From an uncultured Treponema sp. (GTDB taxonomy: Bacteria > Spirochaetota > Spirochaetia > Treponematales > Treponemataceae), in assembly GCF_946187725.1 (NCBI RefSeq), contig NZ_CAMHSK010000009.1, positions 1 to 64,000 of the forward strand: a stretch of 64,000 bases of DNA. Reading direction: 5' to 3'. The position numbers and the translations under genes are program-made. Of the stretch, positions 34,365-45,400 are shown one piece after another. The notes under the pieces were generated by a model. That model was not told where the DNA came from. It saw nothing but the letters and a program-made list of their open reading frames with translations, and made no database searches. Numbering within the stretch: position 1 is the first letter of the stretch; every line of letters begins with the position of its first letter.

Positions 34365-35756
34365 TTACTTGTTGTACTCGCCGGCGACAGAGGTGTATTT
34401 TGTTGTGCCTGTTGGGTCGGCGGCGGCGGGTGCTATTTGTTCGGCGTATTTTTTGCTTAATTTGTCTATCTGGGTGAGCAGTGCTTTGTCGTAGGTTGTG
34501 GATTTTCCTGATGTACTGTCCGAAACATATGAGTTAATCAGTTTTGAAAGAATTTTCACATCTTCGTCTGTGTATTCTTTGCTTCCGTCCTGCGGGAAAA
34601 TCGTGTGGAAGAAGGTACTTGCGCTCAAGAATGAACCGATTGGCTGAGGATGCGTATCATCGCCAGAATCATAATAGCTGACTCCGTTCGTTTTGCTCAA
34701 ATCGTAGAAAGCTTCTCCTGCCGGGGCGATGAGGGCATTGTATTTCTGTGCTTTGTCCAGATAGCATTGTGTGAATTCGGCTGTCCGGTCATCGCGCACT
34801 GAATATTTTGGCCATGTCGCATAGTAAACGAGTTTTGCATTCGGGTTGTGTTCGAGGATTTTCGGAACAAGGGCTGCTGAACCGCGAGTGAGTTTGTCAT
34901 CGGTAAATGAGCCGCAAATGTCCTGCATTACGATATAATCGAAATTCCCTGCTTTGATTGCGGTTTCGGTGTTGTGTGCTGTCGAATGATAAATCAGGTT
35001 TTTGCCACCGAAGGTTACGGCTGTCGCGTTTACATTATGTCCGCGGAATCGTGAAAGTCCTTCAAAGACTGACCACATATTGTTGTAATAGGTCAGTGAA
35101 TTTCCGATAAAAAGAACATTTGTCGCTTTTCCGAGGCTTTCGAGTGTCCGTGATGTGTCGGGCGGAAATACTGAGATTTCAAGGAGTCCGCAGTAGTCGC
35201 CGTTGTATTGTTCGACAAGAACTCGAACCCAGCGCGATTCTTTGTTTTCAAAGTGGAGTGTCTTTGCTGAAAGGGTGCCGTCTTTGACTTCGCAGATGGT
35301 CATCCATGATAAGCGTTCGATGGAATCAGGGCTTGAAATTCCGTCTTTTTCCATTGAGAACTGAATCTTGTAATGAACAGGATATGCGTCCGGGTAAGAT
35401 TCTTCTGCATCCTGACCGCAGCCTGGAACTATTCTTATTGAGTTAAAAGATTTGACTGAGCCTAAATCGATTGCGAACCACGGTTTTTTGTCTCCGCCGG
35501 TCGTGTTTGCCAGTGCATAAGACTGAACCGAAGTGCTTCCGTCTGTAAGGTTGTTGACCGAAACTGGTGTGGTTTTCGACTGTCGCAAATTTGAGCTTGC
35601 ATAGCCTTTTACGGCCGTATAATTTTTCGAATTTGCCAAATCATCTGGAAGTGAAGCGTAAACAACTGACGATTCTTCTTCTGATGAACCGCATGAGCAC
35701 AGGCCGAGCGAGAGAAGGCAGCCTGCACAAAGACTGAAAAGTGTGACTTTTTTCAT
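34365..35756 (-). CDS. SGNH-hydrolase lipoprotein with discoidin-like domain
   Basis: A 463-residue lipoprotein: signal peptide with LGLCSC (Cys22 the likely lipid site). Residues about 45-200 look like an F5/8 type C (discoidin/CBM32-like) beta-sandwich: WFAIDLGSVKSFNSIRIVPG and RWVRVLVEQYNGDYCGLLEISVF. Residues 210-410 are an SGNH/GDSL hydrolase: VLFIGNSLTYY with Ser220, then GDDTHPQPIG with the Asp-x-x-His end (Asp366/367, His369). It probably deacylates a carbohydrate it binds outside the cell. Its promoter and a LacI-type operator are visible upstream. Confidence 0.85.
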   Translation of the reverse strand: MKKVTLFSLCAGCLLSLGLCSCGSSEEESSVVYASLPDDLANSKNYTAVKGYASSNLRQSKTTPVSVNNLTDGSTSVQSYALANTTGGDKKPWFAIDLGSVKSFNSIRIVPGCGQDAEESYPDAYPVHYKIQFSMEKDGISSPDSIERLSWMTICEVKDGTLSAKTLHFENKESRWVRVLVEQYNGDYCGLLEISVFPPDTSRTLESLGKATNVLFIGNSLTYYNNMWSVFEGLSRFRGHNVNATAVTFGGKNLIYHSTAHNTETAIKAGNFDYIVMQDICGSFTDDKLTRGSAALVPKILEHNPNAKLVYYATWPKYSVRDDRTAEFTQCYLDKAQKYNALIAPAGEAFYDLSKTNGVSYYDSGDDTHPQPIGSFLSASTFFHTIFPQDGSKEYTDEDVKILSKLINSYVSDSTSGKSTTYDKALLTQIDKLSKKYAEQIAPAAADPTGTTKYTSVAGEYNK

Positions 35757-35788
35757 ATAAGCCTCAAGAGAATGTAGAATTAATTATG

Positions 35789-35802
35789 GTTTAACGCTAA
35801 AC
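35789..35802 (-). promoter_or_regulatory. LacI-family-type operator
   Basis: GTTTAACGCTAAAC is a 14-bp near-perfect palindrome with the central CG typical of LacI/GalR-family sites. It lies just downstream of the predicted start point of the SGNH gene, a blocking position. No LacI-type gene is in the window. Confidence 0.55.
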
Positions 35803-35813
35803 TAATTAAGTTC

Positions 35814-35841
35814 AGTTTACACGCTTTTATTTTCTTGTCAA
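35814..35841 (-). promoter_or_regulatory. Promoter of the SGNH lipoprotein gene
   Basis: On the minus strand a perfect TTGACA (35836-35841), 16 bases, then TAAACT (35814-35819). It precedes the LacI-type palindrome and the ATG at 35756. Confidence 0.6.
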
Positions 35842-36005
35842 GAAAAAATGTAAAAAAAAAGTCATTTTTAGTCAAAAAAGTGCTAAATTATGACAATTCT
35901 TATATTTTTCTTGCCATTTTGTGAAAAAATTTGCTTGTTTTACAGGAAAATTCATAATAATATGTGAAAGATATAAAATTTTGCCGAAAATTTAAGTATA
36001 GATTG

Positions 36006-36193
36006 AATGTCGAGTTTTGTTGCACTGACATTGCAAAAATGGTGCACTACCAGAAAAGAGACTGTTGTTCAACACGGTTGCGCGTAATAGGTATCTGACT
36101 CGCTAACGCTCGCACGCGCAAAGTGTTTCACAACAGCCCTGCTTTTCTTCCCGTGCCCCATTTTTGATATTACTGTCAAGCAAACTCGACATT
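36006..36193. repeat. Long imperfect fold-back element A
   Basis: A 188-base near-palindrome inside the 729-base gene-free stretch 35757-36485. Nested stems: 36006-36017 with 36182-36193 (12 bp, perfect), 36026-36030/36174-36178, 36035-36042/36158-36165 (8 bp), 36052-36058/36142-36148 (7 bp), 36062-36068/36130-36136 (7 bp), 36071-36075/36123-36127, and 36078-36085/36114-36121 (8 bp), closing on a 28-base loop. No open frame of note. It could be a MITE-like element or a structured RNA. Confidence 0.75.
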
Positions 36194-36227
36194 TTTCTAT
36201 TCTATGCTCATAAAACCGTCTAATGAC

Positions 36228-36431
36228 GAGTTTTGAATTGGTCAGGTATTGCAAAAAACGGCGCGAGGGAGCGAAACGGCTTACGAAAACACTCGTTTTG
36301 TGCTGCCGCGCAAGCGGCAAATGTATATAGTTACAAGCACAAAACGCGTGTAGCAGGCTAGCCTGCGGTTTCGATAAGCCGTTATCACGACTGGGAGCCG
36401 TTTTTTATGCAGCCAGTAAATTTCAAAACTC
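36228..36431. repeat. Long imperfect fold-back element B, upstream of the giant gene
   Basis: A second nested structure. Stems: 36228-36237/36422-36431 (10 bp), 36253-36262/36397-36406 (10 bp), 36275-36288/36369-36383 (14 bp, one bulge), 36294-36304/36336-36346 (11 bp), hairpin GCCGC-GCAA-GCGGC (36305-36318), and palindrome GCAGGCTAGCCTGC (36353-36366). Its left end (CGAGTTTTG, later ATTGCAAAAA) matches that of element A, so they are probably two members of one family in the same direction. It ends 54 bases before the ATG at 36486. Confidence 0.75.
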
Positions 36432-36485
36432 AACATTCGAGCTGATAGAAAATTAAAAAAGTTTGTCCGTTCTTCGGAGGATTCT

Positions 36486-39400
36486 ATGAAAAAAGTGTTG
36501 CCGAAAGTTTTTGCTGTTACAACTGTCTTTGCTAAAATCGGATTTTTTGCAATTTCACTCTTTGCGCTTGCTTCCTGCGGTGAGGATTCAGGTCTTGGTT
36601 CATCTGTTGATACCGAGCCTCCGAGTCTTACCATAACTTATCCGCCTTCATCAGCGGTAGTTAACGGCTCATTCGTTTTTTCAGGAACGGCCACTGATGA
36701 CAAGCAGATTGCTTCGGTGAGTATTTCTGTCGCAGATTCTCTTGGAAAGGAAGTTTATAATGTGGAAACGATTCCAGAGAGAGACGGAAGCTGGAGTGTC
36801 GAGCTGAACAAGTATGATTCTTCAAATCCTGCTTATTACAACGGCTGGCAATTTGCTGACGGTACATATAAAATTTCTGCGATTGCTTATGATAATGCCG
36901 GCAGAAAGTCGGGACTGATTCCTCATACGCTTTCTGTGGACAATACGCCGCCTGTTCTGGTTCTTACAAAGCCAACCAGCGTCGGTTCTGATGACGCTCA
37001 AACTTACGGTCAGGCCGTTCTGCTTCAGGGTTCTGTATCAGAAATGTCAAACGGCGGAAAATTCAATCTCACTGTTGATTTTTACAACGAAAACGGCAAA
37101 TATCTTCTTTCAAGTACTTTCGAGAACATAATTGATATGTCTAGCGCGAATCCGCTTACAATCGCGCAGTATTATCCAGAAAGTGCGCGTCCTTCTTCTG
37201 AGAGTGATGCGAACTGGGAAAAATGGAACAATTACAAGACAATTTACGGCATCGATTACATTAAGGCTTATGAAGAGTATCGTGACGGAAAATCGAGCCA
37301 GAAGCCGGATGATAAGACTTTCTATTTCACTGTTACGGCAAATGATACTGCATTGAATTATACAAACAAAAAGTCACAGGAAGGAACTGGCAGCGGTAAT
37401 GCGACTTCGGTTTACTATCGCGGAACTCCTGAAATGCTCAAGCTCATTGAGGGCAAATCGATTCAGAATTTCTCTGTTCTTTCGCTTCAAAACTATCTCA
37501 ACAAAACTGATTCAACATACGCTGACAATGCAGATTTGAAAAAGATTCTCGATGAGGCGGCGAGTGTAAGTGCTAAACTCGAAGATTCTTCTTCACGCAC
37601 GCTTTTGGATTCTTCTAAGGATATTTCTGATTCAATCAAAAACACTGACACAAAAGACGGTTCGGTCTACCTTAATTTCCAGGTGAACCCGCTCAACAAT
37701 CCGACTTATTCTATTAACGGCTATCTTGTTGACGAGTCTAAAGTTAGCGAAAATGAATATTCGAGCGGAACTGAAGAAGGTGTCAGTGCGGGCTTCCATC
37801 GTTACTTTATGGATTCTAATCTCACTGTGAGCGTAAGTCCTGGACGCGATGAAACTCAGCTCAAACCTGCTACAGTTTCTTTCTTTATGAACAACACCGA
37901 TCCTGCTTCAACAGACGACCAAATCCTTGTCTGGACATGGAATAAAGAAACAGCAATCGCATACGCAATGAAAAAGAATTCTGTCGGAAGGGAAGCAGCA
38001 ACTGCGGCAATCGAGGCTCTGACGGCTGCATCTACCGAATACCGCTACACACCGACTCGAAGCGAGGCAATTCTTTCAAGCATGAGCATTGATACAACTC
38101 TTGGCGAAGAAGATGGCCTTGTGAGCGGAAAAACATACATTTTGTCGGCTGAAGGCGAGGACAATGACGGAAATGCCCTTGTTCCTGTAAAAACTGCCGG
38201 TTACGGAATTTGGGCCGCAATGAATGCCGAACCTCCTGAGGTCAGTTTTGGCGATACGGACAGCACGACAAACACGAATCTTGCGCAGGATTCTGTAATT
38301 AACTCTATAAGCAGGGAGTCACCGTTGCACTTTACGGGAAATGCGCTTTCTGCAGTTGCATTGAATGAAAATGACGGCCTTACCTATGCCGTTACTTTGA
38401 CTGATTCTTCTGATTCAAAACGGACTGTCACAATTGAAGGAACTGCTGCTTTTTCAACAGAAGATACAAGAAATCCTTTCAATTATGCATGGAATTTTGA
38501 TTTCCCAGCTGCAACCCTCTCAGAAGAGAAATTTGCTGAAATTCAGGAAATCTACGCAAATGAAGGCCGTTACAAGCTTGAAATCTTTGTCTGGGGAAAA
38601 TCTGTCGGCGGAAAATCAAAAGAAAGCCGCTCACTCATAGTTGATACCAAAAAGCCTGTCGTACGAAACCTTTCAGTCACTAATTCTTATGCGAAAAACG
38701 GAGTCACTTACATAAGCGGAAAGTCAGATTTTAAGATTTCCGGCTCTTCAAGTGATAACTATGAGCTTGCTTCGACTGTATGGAAAGTTTCTGGAACCGA
38801 TAAAGACGGAAAACTGATTAAAATCGAAGGCGGCATCGAAAAGAGCGAAAACTGGGAAGTTACAGTCACTTCCGAACAGCTTAAAGATTTCGTTTCTGTA
38901 GACGAAATTTCGGACATTACGGTTTCTGCGTATGGAACTGACATCGCAGGAAATGTTGGCGAGGAAGCGGTTCTTTCTATTGAAATTGATGCGACTGCTC
39001 CTGTTTTAAAATCTGATAAAATCGGCGGTACGGCATATTCTGGAAACGGTAGCTGGCAGAAAAGCACGACTATTGGCGTTGAGGGCGAAATCACCGAAAA
39101 TCAGAGTGGAGTCAAGGCGGTTTACTATCAGATTGAACCTTCTGATTCAGCAAGCGATTTTGTCAGAATGACAAGCGAAAATGCCGCAAATGTGCAGCAT
39201 GGCGGCGTGATTTATACTGTTTCAGGTGATTCAAGCGATTCCTTTACTCAGACACTTGAATTCAAAACGGGCACAAGCACCCTCAGATATGCGATTGCCG
39301 ATAATCTTGGCAATGTTTCTGAAGTTTATGAGCGCACGATTAAAACCGATTCTTCATCACCAGTCGTAAGCGAGCTTGAAAGCGGAAATCCTGAGCGCAC

Positions 39401-42400
39401 ATCATTCTCAACCGCACAGTTCGGAAACAGCGCATCAAAATTCTCTTTCGCATACTACATTTCTGATTCAGAGAGCGGCGTGAATGCTGATTCAATTTCT
39501 GTAAAAGTTAACGACAAAACGGTCTCTGCTTCGGATGACACATACGGCACATTGCGAGCTGATTATATAGAAGAAAAAAGCGCATATCTTGTAAAAGTCA
39601 CCCTCAAAGATTCTGAATTCAACGAAAATGACCTTTACACCGTGACTTCAAATGTGAGCGATGTGGCAGGAAATTCTGCACAGAATCAGGTCGGAATCTT
39701 CAGCATTGACAGGACTCCACCTCTCGTAAAAATCAGACAGGAAAGCGGAAGCAATCTTTTTGTTCGTGAGGGAAAGACTGTCAGTGCTACCGTGAGCGAT
39801 GTCGGCGGAATCTCTGAAATCACATGGGCTGTATTTGAGAAAGGCGAAAATGCTGACTATGATTCAAACCCGAATCCTGTAGAAACGGGAACTGCGGAAG
39901 CGGGAACTAGCGCGGACATAACTGTTCATTTTGATAAAAAGGCTGAGGACGACACAACTTATATCTTCGAAAGTGATAAGGAATATGTAATCTGCGTAAA
40001 AGCAAAGGATGAGGCTGGAAACGAAGGTGCTTATTCAGCTTCAAGCGCGTATATTGTTGACCGTGACGGCCCGATTTTTGATGATGAGCATGACGGCCTT
40101 AAAGGAAGCGACTGGTTCAATTCAACCACAATCGTTGTTTCTGGAAAATGGAATGATGGCTCAAAGGGCAGTGGTGCGACAACTCTCTATTATCAGCTCA
40201 ATGGAGAAAATGCGCTTACACAGGAAAACTACGAGGAAGTCGGAAAACCTGTCGCAATCGATTCAAAAGGTAATTTCAGCGTGAACATTGCCGATTTTAA
40301 GAGCAGTGATGCAAACAAATTGCTTTATGTTGCAGTTGACCTTGTTGGCAATGTTTCTGAAGTCAAAGAGCATGTAATCAAGGTTGATACGAGCAAGCCG
40401 ATTTTCAGGGATGCAACGGTTGATTTACAAGGAAATTATCCTGAGCTGACTGTTGAGACTCAGGAAGCAATCAAAGATGACGAAAAGACCTTTAAGGTTG
40501 CGGTCTGTGATACAGGCAGTGGAATTACAAACTCAGAGTCACAGAAAAAATTCTCTGCAACGGTAGCAGGTCTTAGTGAAAATCCTGCCTTAGAGCGGCC
40601 GATTTGGATTAGCTATGAGCCTGATGAGACTCCTGCAAGCGGATACCAATCTTCGGGTGTTGTAACTGTTACAATCAAGAAAAATCTCATCAATGCTTTG
40701 CAAGAAGGTGTTGCGAACGAAGTTCTGCTTACCGCAGAGGACAATGCGGCAAACTTTACTACGACAACAATCGGCTACATCAAGACCGATGTTTCGGCTC
40801 CGCGTGTTACAGTTCAGCTTGAAAGCGGCAAAAATCTCTATGTAAACGGCCAAAAGACCGTGAATGCCACAATCACTGATCAGGGCACAATCAAAAAGAT
40901 TGAATGGGCTGTGTTCCAAAAGCGGGAAGACAGAAAATACGATACAGATGGAATTACGCCAGTTAAGAGCGGAGAATTGACTGGAAATGCTATTACAAAC
41001 AGCCCATCGGTTACGGTTGATTTTAATGAAAAAGTCGATGAAAATTATCTCTTTAAAGATTCAGAAGAATATGTAATCTGCGTAAAGGCAGACGATACTG
41101 CCGGAAACTCAGGCGTTTACGAACTCAAGACCGGCGACAACGGAAACTTGTACGGCGGCGGCATTTCAAACGTATATCGCGTTGACCGCACAGGCCCGGA
41201 TTTGAGCGAAGACAAGATTTCTGATGCTGGTTATGACTCATCAAAATGGCTTAACGCAAATGTACTCACTGTAAACGGAACTTGGACTGATTCATACGGA
41301 GCTGGTTCTTCTGTTACAGGCAGTGGTGCAAGTGCTCTCTATTATGTGCTTACTCAGACAGAAATTTCTGAAATTTCTGCAAGTGCAATTGCAGGCAGCG
41401 CACTCAGAAAGACTGTCGCAATTGACGATAACGGCACATACACTACGAACATTTCAGGATTCAAGACAGGAAACAACTATCTCTATTATGTTGCAAGCGA
41501 CTATGCGGGAAATCTTTCTGCAGTTAAATCACATACAATTAAGATTGATACCAAGGCACCTGATGCTGTATCGGATGTTACTGTAAACGAAAGTGCGGTC
41601 GATTCAGCAAATTCATTCTACACGAATAAAACTAAGGCTCTGACCAATCCAGTAGATGCAATGTCAATTTCTTTCACTGTGGCTGATGAAACTGGCGGTA
41701 GTGGAATTGACACAAATAGAGTTTATGTCCTTCCATATAAGAAAGTCTCAAATGAGGAAAATGACAATACAGAAATTGCTGGAAATAAAGCAGATCTTTC
41801 TTCTGGAACAAACGGAACCTTTACCTTCAGCATTTCTTCTTCAAAAATCGAGAATTCTGGCAGTGTTTATGCGCGAATCTACGATAAAGCCGGAAACGCA
41901 AGCGATGTGAACCTGTTTGCCTTTGTTGTGGACACAACATCTCCACAAATCCAGAACTATACGGTTGCTGACGAAAAGCCTGGATTTGCGGCATACAAAA
42001 AGACAAAAGACGGTGATGAAAATCATTTCTATGTACACAGCGGAAATTCTCATACCTTCACTCTTTCAGGGGTTGCAACCGACAATCTCGGAATTGAAAA
42101 AGTTGAGCTTACGCTAAAGGATTCAGCTGGTGCGGTTCTTTCTGGCTACCCGAAAACAAGTTCAGATGTTTCAAACTGGAAGTTTGAGGAAGAGTCTCTT
42201 TCAGGTGTTGCTTCTGCTTTAATCGAGGTAACTGACAAGGCGGGAAACACGGTGGAACAGACCATTGCCTTTACACAGGATGTTACTTCACCTGTCGCAA
42301 AACACGAATATGACGCTAAGAAAAAGGATTTGTACTTCCGTGTGGGCGAGTTCGACAATGATCTGGATGAAATCAAAAAACTGGTAACTGGTGCAACAAC

Positions 42401-45400
42401 TCTGGATAATAACCTTGATAAAGATGTTGGCGGCAAATACAGTGCAGGAACTTGGGGAACTGCAAGCACAATCACAATCCGCGGTTACTGGACGGAAGAA
42501 GGCTCAGGGGTCAAGACGATTTACTATAAGATTTTCAACGATGTACCGACAGCAGAGCAAATTACTGAATTTAACACCAAATATGCACAGACAGGGGAAA
42601 GCGACGGAAACTTTGCACCTTGTGCTGAAGTGACAAAGCGCGTTGTTTACACAAAATCCCTGAATGATGATGGAAGTACAAATGAACAGGGAACGGCAGA
42701 AATTCCATATTCATTCAAGACCGCAATTCCAGGCTTCAATTCTGAAAAGAATTATCTCCTTCTTGTAGCAGTTGATAATGTCGGAAATGCAGCGATTGAC
42801 ACTTTGGGAGCTGACAAAGCTGATGGTGTAACAACGGATGTTACTTCGGAAAACTGGAACTCTGGCCTTGCCGCATTCTCGCTCAATGTGGACACCGTGG
42901 CTCCAAGCCTCACTTCAAGCACATCAGGCTCTCAGTATACGAATAAAATCACCCCAATCAAAGTTTCCTTTGGTGACACGGATGAAGCAAAGGGAATTGT
43001 AACGGACGCTTCTTCTGGAGTTAAGTCTGTCGTTCTTTCAATCGAAGATGTTGCAGATTCAAGCGTCACTGTAGAAAGTTCTGAACTTGTAGAAGATTCA
43101 ACAGATAAAACAAAAAAATACTGGAAGGCAACGATTCCAACGGACATTCTTTCTAAACTTTCAAGCGGAACCTATAATGTAAACGCCACAGTAAAAGATA
43201 ATGCTGGAAATAAGGCAGATAGTACAATCTTCACGCTTCAGGTTGATACGGATGCTCCAACTGTCAGCATGGTCACTCCTACTTACAACGCAACAACGGC
43301 AAGCGCAGTAAACGGCAAAATCTCCGTAAAGGGAACGAGTGAATACACAGGGGCTGCACCAAGCAAATTTGCGCTCTATTATACGACAACAGAACCAAAA
43401 TCAACTGCAACAAATGAGAGCGGAACTCCACTTTCAGCTTTGACTCCAATCACACTTGACGGAACTACATCTTCTGCAACAGAAATCACGGATTTGAGCA
43501 AAATCACCAGCTGGGAGATTAAAAACTTTGATTCTTACGCGGTATTCGGTGATGACACGACAAGTGCTGCAAAAGACATTTACATCGTGCCTGTCGTTTA
43601 TGATGTTGCGGGTAACTGCAACATTTATCGCGAAGAAGTTACAGAAACTACAAATGGCGAAACGGTAACTCAGACTGTAACAAGAAGCTACAGCTACACA
43701 GAAGGCACAAACTTCTTCAAGTATAGCGTAGACAAAAATTCTGACCGCCCGATTATCACTCTCGGAAACTGCGATGTAAGCGGAACAGCGTTAAAGAGCA
43801 CATCAAAGGCTTACGGCACAATCGAAGACGACGACGGACTTACAGGACTTCATTTGTTCTATATTGCAAAGGGAAATTCTGTTCCGTCTGCATTCCCGAC
43901 TGTAGAAAACGGCTCTGTAACATTGAATGGCTGGAAAGAATGCCCGCTTACTTCGGGAAGCTGGGATATTGATTCTGGTGTGGAAGGTCATTTCTCTTAT
44001 TATCTTTATGCGATTGACGCTGAGGGCGGAAAATTCTGGTCTACAGCGGAAAGTGCACTTTCACAGATGTATGTTTACAATGGAGTGAATGACAAGAGCG
44101 AAAAGAAAGACGAGAAGGTGGGACTTTCATTCAGTGCGGACTTGAACCCGCCGGAAATTGAAAGCGTTGAAATCGCTCACAAATCACTTCCTGCTGACTT
44201 TGTTGCTCAGGGCAATGAGACAGGCTGGAGTGCTGTAACTGAAACATTCGGTCCGACAGATAAATCTTTGTATCTCAAAGTCGTTGTTTCGGAATTCATC
44301 GGTTTGAAGGAAAAAGATAACCTCACAGAATCCGACACGACATTGCTTGCTCGCCTCTCAATTCCAACTGTTACAATCGGCGGAACAAATGTTACGCCAA
44401 ATCTAAAATCTGTTGCTTCTGAGACAAAATCAAAAACTGTCGGGGATAAAACTGATACGACATACTACACATTCCTCTTTGATGCAATTGATTTGTCAAC
44501 GCTCAATTTGACAGGCGCAAAGACTGCAAAAGTAGTCGTGACTGATAAATCAGGATTTACGGGGCAGGGAACAATCGGTATCAACTACGACCGAACTGCT
44601 CCAAGCATCAAGATTATCTCTCCGACTGCGGCAATTTCTGATGCGGTAATTTCTGCGACAAGCGTAAAGGGAACTGCATTTGATGATTATTCTTCAATTC
44701 AGAAACTTGAATATGTAATTCCAGCAAACGGTCAATCGTATACAACCGACTCTGACAACTGGATTACAATCGGAAGCAGCACCGGCACCTGGGAAATCGA
44801 ATTTGATTCAGGAAGCACGGAATCTCCATCAAGTCTTCTCTATTATGCGGCAAATCATGATGATTATGTTGGTGTTGAAGAGGTCTCTGAGGGACTTGGA
44901 ATTTATGCAATTCCGTTCTATTTCAGGACAACTGACTCTGTTGGAAATGTTGAAGTCCATAAAACTTACAGCGAAAAATCGGGTGAATCTTCTGTGAGCA
45001 AGCCATTCATCGTTTACGCAAATCCTGATGGTGGTAAGCCGAGCGCATGGATTAATGCCCCGGAAACTGGAATCACAACAAGCGGAACCGTCACTATTTA
45101 CGGTGGTGCAATGGACAATATCAGCGTTAAGACTGTTTGTGTTCAGATTGACGCAAACGGCGACGGTGTTATTAATGATGACGACTATACTTATCTTATG
45201 GCTACCAATGAAGGTGAAACACAACCGAATTATGAGGTATTTGGGCTTGAGGCTGGAAGTCTTGTAGAATCGACTGTAAAAGATGGGGAAAAACAGAACG
45301 ATTGGTACATCAAGGCTTCAGGCACAAACAGCTGGAAGGTAATTCTCAACACGAATAAGATTCCTTCTTATGAAGTTTCGGCTGGAGGTTCGGGGACAAC

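Noticed and set aside
36069-36320. Short frames inside the fold-back elements
   Set aside because: They follow from the inverted structure; composition and starts are not gene-like.
36006-36433. Reading the fold-back elements as integron attC sites
   Set aside because: The expected RYYYAAC and GTTRRRY end boxes are not at the stem ends, and no integrase or cassette array is near.
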